A stretch of 28,583 nucleotides of DNA from CAZUGA01 sp964626505 (GTDB lineage Bacteria; Pseudomonadota; Gammaproteobacteria; Methylococcales; UBA1147): the NCBI GenBank assembly GCA_964626505.1, contig CAZVFR010000007.1, positions 1 through 28,583 on the forward strand, written 5' to 3'. Shown piece after piece: positions 23,447-28,583 of this stretch. A program made the translations under genes and the position numbers. Positions within the stretch are counted from its first letter, which is position 1; every line of letters begins with the position of its first letter. The notes under the pieces are model-generated. The model did no database searches, was not told the origin of the DNA, and saw nothing but the letters and a program-made list of their open reading frames with translations.

Positions 23447-23695
23447 ATGAACATATCACTTACAAAATCACTTGAAGAATTTGTGCAAACTAAAGTTGCT
23501 TCAGGAATGTATGCATCAGCAAGCGAAGTTGTTCGGGCTGGATTAAGAGCTTTGGTGGAGCAAGAGTTGGACAAAAAAATTAAAACCGGAGTCGAACAGG
23601 CAAACGCTGGTTTGAGTAGTGATTTTAATAACAAGCTTGCAGATGACTTAATTAAAAAGGTACATCGACGGGTAGCTCTTAACCAAGAAAAATAA
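23447..23695 (+). CDS. parD: ParD-family antitoxin
   Basis: The 82-residue protein begins with a ribbon-helix-helix domain: MNISLTKSLEEFVQTKVASG, then YASASEVVRAGLRAL, the typical ParD signature. An acidic/helical C-terminal tail (EQELDKKIKTGVEQANAGLS and on) should wrap the toxin. It is autoregulatory by family and binds the dyad overlapping its own promoter. Its stop overlaps the toxin ATG by one base (TAATG). Codon use is A/T-rich compared with putA and pump genes, consistent with horizontal arrival. A second, unrelated TA pair lies near dapB. Confidence 0.88.
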   Translation: MNISLTKSLEEFVQTKVASGMYASASEVVRAGLRALVEQELDKKIKTGVEQANAGLSSDFNNKLADDLIKKVHRRVALNQEK

Positions 23696-23994
23696 TGGAA
23701 TATGCCGTAAAGATAGTGCCCCAAGCAATACAGGAACTTGAAGACATCGCTTATTTCATCGCTCTTGATAATCCCGTTAGGGCAAAGTCTTTTGTCAAAG
23801 AACTCGTTACTTCTATTAGTGACACACTTTCAACATTACCTGAAAGTGGTGTGATATATAAAGCGGATATTAGGAAACTATCATATAAAAACTACACTGC
23901 TTTTTATCGCGTGAGAAAAGAGGAAAAACTCGTTGAAATATTGCATATGGTGAAATTAACCAAACCGTTATCCGAGAGAAATATAACCTCTTAA
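23695..23994 (+). CDS. parE: ParE/RelE-family toxin
   Basis: The 99-residue protein has the RelE/ParE superfamily pattern: an N-terminal beta strand (YAVKIVPQAIQELEDIAYFI), a helix hairpin through KSFVKELVTSISDTLSTLPE, and C-terminal strands with LSYKNYTAFYRVRKEEKLVE and ILHMVKLTK. Whether the target is DNA gyrase (ParE) or ribosome-bound mRNA (RelE) cannot be decided from this; pairing with ParD favours ParE. The gene starts inside the antitoxin stop, so expression is coupled. The name parE should not be confused with topoisomerase IV subunit B. Confidence 0.85.
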   Translation: MEYAVKIVPQAIQELEDIAYFIALDNPVRAKSFVKELVTSISDTLSTLPESGVIYKADIRKLSYKNYTAFYRVRKEEKLVEILHMVKLTKPLSERNITS

Positions 23995-24129
23995 CCTAAG
24001 GAATGTGTTGAATGTGGTGCGGGAAAAGGTTGACCAGGCCATACAGCTACCATTTCACCTTTTGTGCGCCCGAGCAAAAAAGAGTTACAACTCTCGAAAC
24101 GTCATCCTTGAATGCCGATTTTCCCATGG

Positions 24130-24148
24130 CCAGGTGTATGTGACCTGG
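24130..24148 (+). terminator. Weak hairpin between the TA pair and the next gene
   Basis: CCAGGT (24130-24135) pairs with ACCTGG (24143-24148) around a 7-base loop, followed by a T/A-rich stretch (TGATTTATTCTTTG). It may end the ParD/ParE transcript, although it lies about 135 bases after the stop. Only tentative. Confidence 0.3.
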
Positions 24149-24223
24149 TGATTTATTCTTTGCATGCGTGTTGCGACGTTCTATACTCCCCATTGACCCC
24201 TGATCAAATACTGAGGAAATACC

Positions 24224-24604
24224 ATGGGAATTGTTCGCAGAAAGGCCTTGGCTAGTCTATTCGCCTGCATTTTGGGCTTTACTACGCTGGTTCATCCATC
24301 GCTAGCGGAGGCGGTTGATGTCAATTATCACCCTACCGGTGATACACGTCCGAGTATAGTTGCGATGGGTTTGGATTTTTTAGTTGTGCGGCCTTTGACA
24401 TTTGCTCTGACCGTCGTGGGATCTGTATTCTGGGTTGTCTCCTTACCTATAACTGCTTTGGGAGGCAATGTTGAAGAAGCGGGGGAGCAAATGGTCTTGG
24501 AACCGGGGCAGTACACGTTTGTGCGCCCGCTGGGGCACATGCACCTTGAGCCTGTGGATAGTTCAAAGCAGAAAAAGAGCAGTACCGCGATGTCTTACAA
24601 ATAA
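24224..24604 (+). CDS. Exported small membrane protein of unknown function
   Basis: The 126-residue protein has a signal peptide (residues 1-29, MGIVRRKALASLFACILGFT, cleaved near SLAEA) and one further hydrophobic segment (about 50-78: FLVVRPLTFALTVVGSVFWV, VSLPITALGG). The end of the core reads VLEPGQYTFVRPLGHM. This resembles a gammaproteobacterial family of small exported proteins with a 'VRPL...GxxxFVxSLP...GG...TFxRPLG' pattern that I recall only as uncharacterised or vaguely called multidrug-transporter-like. The call rests on this recollected pattern. GAGGAA lies 8 bases before the ATG. It stands alone between the TA pair and a convergent operon. Confidence 0.75.
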   Translation: MGIVRRKALASLFACILGFTTLVHPSLAEAVDVNYHPTGDTRPSIVAMGLDFLVVRPLTFALTVVGSVFWVVSLPITALGGNVEEAGEQMVLEPGQYTFVRPLGHMHLEPVDSSKQKKSSTAMSYK

Positions 24605-24661
24605 CATCTGCGGCGTCACTCATTACTTAAGCGCTTAATAAGGCATTAGGATGCATCCGCG

Positions 24662-25321
24662 TTAGCCCGTGAGCTCAAACGCGGCGGCAAGGGTATTTAT
24701 CAGAGCCTGTCCAGCGAGTTCCGCTGTACGGCCATACGAAACGATTCCGTCTTCGTGACCTAGCATCGAAAAAATACACGCATCTTTGCTAAGTTGTGTT
24801 TGGACTAAGCGTTCAACTTCAACGGCCATTTCCGGAGTTCCATAGGCGACGGTTTTGTCGATCCGCGCAATATTGAGTGTCTCGGTGTTGCGCCAAATTT
24901 CCGCGCAGTGCACGTGCAATACAAATTCGGTTTGACTATTAGCTTGATAGATCGAACCGTGAGTTAGTGCTTCGGAGGATGGCCTTATCGGTCCTTCCGC
25001 AACAATTCTGTTTTGTTTGGTTTGTGCTTGCGTGACCCGACAAAATTGTTCCGGTTGCAGCGTTTCGGTTGCGCCGGTTTGAGTACCGCTTATCACAAAT
25101 TGATTCGTTGGCGCGGTTGTATTTGAAATTTCAAACCGTTGGCTGATATTGCCGTAGCCTAAGCCATCATAACGCAAGGGTGATTGTCCGATTAGGCGCA
25201 GCCGGTAAAGTATCGTACGCCAACCATTTAATGTCGCTAATGTTGCCAGAGGTAGAGGTGGTTTTGCGCTAAAGACCAGGTCGTATTTAATAACGCCTTC
25301 TTGTTCCGCGGTATTTTTCAT
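24662..25321 (-). CDS. Class II aldolase/adducin-family protein
   Basis: The 219-residue protein has the fold's key segments: GYGNISQR, ISGTQTGATETL, RPSSEALTHGSIYQ, VLHVHCAEIWR and LGHEDGIVSYG. Putative zinc ligands are His136, His138 and His189, with Glu117 as the likely catalytic acid. Relatives include fuculose-phosphate aldolase and methylthioribulose-phosphate dehydratase. The overall length and order fit an aldolase-like enzyme, but the substrate is unknown. Its ATG overlaps the end of the CPBP protease gene (25318-25321), so the two are translationally coupled. This is an uncommon partner. Confidence 0.85.
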   Translation of the reverse strand: MKNTAEQEGVIKYDLVFSAKPPLPLATLATLNGWRTILYRLRLIGQSPLRYDGLGYGNISQRFEISNTTAPTNQFVISGTQTGATETLQPEQFCRVTQAQTKQNRIVAEGPIRPSSEALTHGSIYQANSQTEFVLHVHCAEIWRNTETLNIARIDKTVAYGTPEMAVEVERLVQTQLSKDACIFSMLGHEDGIVSYGRTAELAGQALINTLAAAFELTG

Positions 25322-26229
25322 ATATTAATCCGAGGATCTTCTAAATTTCTTTTTGGAAATACAAATAAAAAAAACCAAGCCGAGCATGTAAACAACCAGC
25401 CGGCAACTAAATAACCAATTACACCGTCGTATTGCCCGATCAGAAAGCCCCAGTCAGAGTTGGGCGAAACCGCGGTAAAAGTTTTGGTTAGTCGTAATAT
25501 GAATACCCAACTTGCGTGTAGTCCGATGCAATATCCGATTCCAGCCGTTGTGCCTAAGCGTGCACAAGTCAGGAAGATACTCACAAAAAACAAGGCTAAA
25601 AAGGAATCAAAATTTGCCGCGTTGAAAAGCTCAATTAGCGCATCCGGAACTATAGAAATACCACTGCTCCATTCAATTTTGTCAGGCACGACAACGCCAC
25701 GACCATGAATGAAATGCAGGCTTGCGTAAAACACAGCGGTGATTAGCACGGCCGATCTGATCGTGCCATATTTCAAAAGCGCTCCAAACAATAATCCCCG
25801 GAAAAGAGTTTCTTCTAAAAAGGCGACGATTATCCCTGTGCGCAGTGATGCGAAAAGTTCATGGGATAGTTTTCCGGGCAGGTCGATTAGAGCCGGTATT
25901 ACAGTTCTTACTTTAAGGGCGATCAGGGTCATTATCACGATACCTAGAATTACCAAGCCTAAGGCAAAGCCTTTTATCAGTTGCCCGGCAAAGCTTTTCA
26001 TGCGCATCGAGAAGCCCATTTCTAAGGCACTAAGGCCTAACCATCTTCGCATCGGAAGTATGCCCAATACCAGCAGACCCAGTGTGATGCGGTTTATTAT
26101 TCGGGCCAGACCGAAATCGGCATTGAGCAATTGGGATGCGGGGTACGCAATCAATGCTGCGATGACTATCGCCGTTAGTAAATAAAACAACGGTACTAGA
26201 GTGAGTAAGATGGGTGAGGCTTTGTTCAT
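25318..26229 (-). CDS. CPBP-family intramembrane metalloprotease
   Basis: The 303-residue multi-pass membrane protein has about eight hydrophobic segments. The CAAX-protease/Abi signature is present: EETLFRG with E139, E140 and R144, and FYASLHFIH with H172, followed by a more distal motif region. These CPBP proteins (formerly 'CAAX amino terminal protease') act within membranes; bacterial substrates are mostly unknown, and some confer bacteriocin immunity. It precedes and overlaps the aldolase-like gene by 4 bases. Its start at 26229 is taken as the longest open frame with ATG; no clear ribosome-binding site precedes it. Confidence 0.85.
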   Translation of the reverse strand: MNKASPILLTLVPLFYLLTAIVIAALIAYPASQLLNADFGLARIINRITLGLLVLGILPMRRWLGLSALEMGFSMRMKSFAGQLIKGFALGLVILGIVIMTLIALKVRTVIPALIDLPGKLSHELFASLRTGIIVAFLEETLFRGLLFGALLKYGTIRSAVLITAVFYASLHFIHGRGVVVPDKIEWSSGISIVPDALIELFNAANFDSFLALFFVSIFLTCARLGTTAGIGYCIGLHASWVFILRLTKTFTAVSPNSDWGFLIGQYDGVIGYLVAGWLFTCSAWFFLFVFPKRNLEDPRINI

Positions 26230-26372
26230 GATCGAGATGACGGTCTTGGTGAGTTTCTTTGTGTTGACGAATATAACTACAGTGTAAGCTGAGTCGTTAC
26301 AAAACTACAGAGCTACCGCCGTGTCTGCATTGTGACACCAAACCCTGATACACAAATTATAACCAAATCGAG

Positions 26373-26378
26373 TATAAT
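26373..26378 (+). promoter_or_regulatory. Candidate -10 box of tRNA-Leu
   Basis: A perfect TATAAT lies 17 bases before the mature tRNA 5' end. The -35 region is not consensus at the usual distance. Confidence 0.5.
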
Positions 26379-26394
26379 CCTGGCTAAGAATTAT

Positions 26395-26479
<85 letters not shown>

Positions 26480-26490
26480 GTATTTGAACA

Positions 26491-26509
26491 CACCGCCGGT
26501 AGTGCGGTG
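26491..26509 (+). terminator. Short hairpin downstream of tRNA-Leu
   Basis: CACCGC pairs with GCGGTG around a 7-base loop, 11 bases after the tRNA. There is no T tract, so it may mark processing or a weak terminator. Confidence 0.35.
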
Positions 26510-26619
26510 CATTCACATTGGCCCATCAAGTTGTTGGTGGAAAAACAGCGTAAGCATGAGCCGTGTCAGTTTTTGTAATCCTTTCTTTTTTATAGTAATT
26601 CACAGTTCGAGGTAAATCC

Positions 26620-27912
26620 ATGCAAGTCTCTGTCGAAACGACGTCTGAGCTTATGAGGAAATTGACGGTTCAAGTACCCGAGGAAAAAATTCAATCGGAA
26701 ATTTCCAAGCGGTTACAAACGCTCGCTCAAAAAGTTCGACTCGACGGATTTAGACCAGGGAAGGTGCCGGGTAGCGTTGTCAAGAAGAGATTCAGCGGGC
26801 CGGTAAGACAGGAAGTCCTCACCGATTTGATTCAATCTTCGTTGTATGATGCGTTGCACGACAACAAGTTGCATCCCGCTGGTGTGCCGGAAATTGAAAA
26901 AAAGAATCTTGATAAAGGCCTGGAATTCGAAGCCACTTTCGAGATTTATCCACAATTCGAATTGTGTTCGTTTAGCGATCTTAAGATTACCCGGCCGGGT
27001 TGTGAAGTAACCGATGCTGATATCGACTCTATGATAGAAAAATTGCGCGAACAGAAAAAACAATGGACTTCAGTGGAACGTGCCGCGCAAGATGGTGATC
27101 AATTAACTATAATTTTCAGTGGAACCGTAGACGGGGAAAATTTTACCGATGGTACGGTGGAGGATTTCAAGGTGACCTTGGGATCAAGTCGAATGATACC
27201 GGGCTTCGAAGATCAATTGTTGAATATGGAGGTGGATGGCAATAAGACGTTTACGGTGGATTTTCCAGCAGATTATGGCAATGAAAAATTGGCGGGTAAT
27301 GTTGCCGAATTTAGCGTTGAGGTCAACAATATCGAGGAGTCCTCGCCAGCTGTAGTTGATGCCGAATTTGTCAAAGCGTTTGGCGTGGAAAGTGGTGAAG
27401 TTAGTGAACTAAGAGATGCGCTAAAAAGCAATATGGAAGTTGAGGTGGGTAATACCATTCGGGCTAAGGCCAAAGAAGCCGTTATGGAAGAATTGTTGAA
27501 CAGGAATAATTTGACACTGCCTCAAGTGATGGTCGATCAGGAGATTGAGCGGATGAGAAAATCCGCTGGGTCTGAAGGTGGAGCTAAACCGGGAGTGCTT
27601 GGAGAATCAGATCGCCCTGATGTGATCGAACAGGGCGCGCGACGTAGAGTAACCTTGGGCCTGCTAATGGCGGAGATTATCAAGACTCACAACTTAAGCG
27701 CGGATCCGGATAAGGTGCGTAAGGCTATTACTGAACTGTCACAGTCGTACCAGGCTCCGGAAGAGGTTGTTAATTGGTATTATTCCAACGATGAGCAGCT
27801 CAGGAACGTTGAAAATATGGTTTTAGAGGAACAAGTTGTGGACGTGGTTTTGGCGGCTGCGACAATCAATGAAGAAAAGGCGGATTTTGAAAGTTTAGTA
27901 AATCCAGGATAA
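26620..27912 (+). CDS. tig: Trigger factor, ribosome-associated chaperone and prolyl isomerase
   Basis: The 430-residue protein binds at the ribosome exit tunnel and protects nascent chains. The N-terminal ribosome-binding domain includes the signature DGFRPGKVPGSVVKKRF (about residues 42-58). The FKBP-type PPIase domain (about 150-245) contains DGDQLTIIFSGTVDGENF and MIPGFEDQLL. The C-terminal chaperone domain is helical. Length is normal for proteobacteria. A ribosome-binding site GAGGT is 6-7 bases before the ATG; TATAGT at 26591-26596 is a possible -10. It precedes clpP by 20 bases, the canonical tig-clpP(-clpX-lon) arrangement. Confidence 0.97.
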   Translation: MQVSVETTSELMRKLTVQVPEEKIQSEISKRLQTLAQKVRLDGFRPGKVPGSVVKKRFSGPVRQEVLTDLIQSSLYDALHDNKLHPAGVPEIEKKNLDKGLEFEATFEIYPQFELCSFSDLKITRPGCEVTDADIDSMIEKLREQKKQWTSVERAAQDGDQLTIIFSGTVDGENFTDGTVEDFKVTLGSSRMIPGFEDQLLNMEVDGNKTFTVDFPADYGNEKLAGNVAEFSVEVNNIEESSPAVVDAEFVKAFGVESGEVSELRDALKSNMEVEVGNTIRAKAKEAVMEELLNRNNLTLPQVMVDQEIERMRKSAGSEGGAKPGVLGESDRPDVIEQGARRRVTLGLLMAEIIKTHNLSADPDKVRKAITELSQSYQAPEEVVNWYYSNDEQLRNVENMVLEEQVVDVVLAAATINEEKADFESLVNPG

Positions 27913-27932
27913 TTTTTAAATAGGAATATTAG

Positions 27933-28574
27933 ATGTTAAAAGACGATTTTCAGTCGGGTTATGAGACGAAGGCAACAGGTTTGGTTCCGATAGTCATCGA
28001 ACAAACCGCTAGAGGTGAACGCTCGTACGATATTTATTCTCGGCTGCTTAAAGAACGGGTTATTTTTCTGATTGGTCAGGTAGAGGATTACATGGCCAAC
28101 CTTATCGTGGCCCAAATGTTGTTTTTGGAATCCGAAAATCCGGACAAGGACATTCACTTGTATATCAATTCTCCGGGTGGTGCGGTGACTGCGGGTCTTG
28201 CGATTTACGATACCATGCAGTTTATAAAGCCCGATGTCAGCACCATGTGTATGGGTCAAGCAGCGAGTATGGGGGCTTTGCTGCTCGCGGGTGGCGCTCA
28301 TGGCAAACGCATTTGCTTGCCGCATTCTAGAATGATGATTCATCAGCCGCTAGGGGGATTTCAAGGACAGGCGAGCGATATCGATATTCATGCGAAAGAA
28401 ATTTTGCTGATACGGGAGCGCTTGAATAAAATTTTGTCTAAACATACAGGGCAAGCTTTAGAAAACATCGAAAAAGATACTGATAGGGACAAATTTATGA
28501 GCGGTGCGGATGCAAAAGCCTATGGCCTTATTGATGAGGTGTTGATAAAGCGTGAGGAATCTCCCAAGGATTAG
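27933..28574 (+). CDS. clpP: ATP-dependent Clp protease proteolytic subunit
   Basis: The 213-residue serine peptidase forms the 14-mer ClpP chamber used with ClpX or ClpA. The catalytic triad is Ser112 (GQAASMGA), His137 (MMIHQPLGG) and Asp186. These are offset by one from E. coli precursor numbering. The N-terminal extension (about 14 residues before GLVPIVIEQT) is the expected propeptide. The gene lies 20 bases after tig. The stop is at 28572-28574 and the window ends 9 bases later; clpX is expected next. No odd features. Confidence 0.98.
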   Translation: MLKDDFQSGYETKATGLVPIVIEQTARGERSYDIYSRLLKERVIFLIGQVEDYMANLIVAQMLFLESENPDKDIHLYINSPGGAVTAGLAIYDTMQFIKPDVSTMCMGQAASMGALLLAGGAHGKRICLPHSRMMIHQPLGGFQGQASDIDIHAKEILLIRERLNKILSKHTGQALENIEKDTDRDKFMSGADAKAYGLIDEVLIKREESPKD

Positions 28575-28583
28575 CTAATCAGC

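Overview
The window looks like a chromosomal stretch of a Gram-negative gammaproteobacterium. The evidence is a dapB of the proteobacterial type, an RND efflux pump, lipoprotein and Sec signal peptides, a tRNA-Leu with encoded CCA, and the tig-clpP order at the right end. Base composition looks mid-range by eye; I did not compute it. Species cannot be named. Cytochrome P460-like proteins are common in methane, ammonia and sulfur oxidisers, which is only a hint of lifestyle.

Layout. Positions 1-900: the tail of an unidentified gene and dapB (lysine/diaminopimelate synthesis). Positions 900-2200: a scarred region with an inverted repeat, an IS66-type transposase remnant joined directly to an IS3-type transposase tail, then a BrnT-like toxin-antitoxin pair. 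carA, which often follows dapB in gammaproteobacteria, is not there. Positions 2200-3600: a His-rich lipoprotein, a SprA-like putative metalloprotease and a response-regulator remnant. Positions 3596-3757: a hairpin-forming MITE-like element. Positions 3761-4964: two tandem P460-like c-type cytochromes on the minus strand. Positions 5261-10523: an OxyR-like regulator followed closely by an RND adaptor and pump.

Positions 10584-15165 hold a minus-strand operon: a small exported peptide, XpaC, TelA, an SPFH/GYF_2 protein and a double zinc-ribbon membrane protein. This combines parts known from the Bacillus xpaC-yaaN and ydjG-ydjI loci and looks like a membrane-associated stress module. Positions 15549-17705 carry a run of small envelope or ion-related proteins: a basic 77-residue protein, a YidB-like protein with an EF-hand loop, a Kbp-like BON-LysM protein and a beta/gamma-crystallin-like exported protein. 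A 114-bp element with a perfect 8-bp target duplication sits within this run. A second copy of the first MITE family precedes an MsbA-type ABC exporter (18069-19856), which is followed by a short-form putA.

After putA there is a 500-bp gap with a strong nested hairpin, then a ParD/ParE toxin-antitoxin pair, an exported protein of unknown function, an overlapping pair on the minus strand (CPBP intramembrane protease and class II aldolase-like protein), tRNA-Leu(UAG), tig and clpP. The most notable signals are the two MITE-like families, the XpaC-TelA-SPFH-zinc ribbon operon, the OxyR-like regulator with both redox cysteines linked to an RND pump, and the EF-hand fused to a YidB-like domain.
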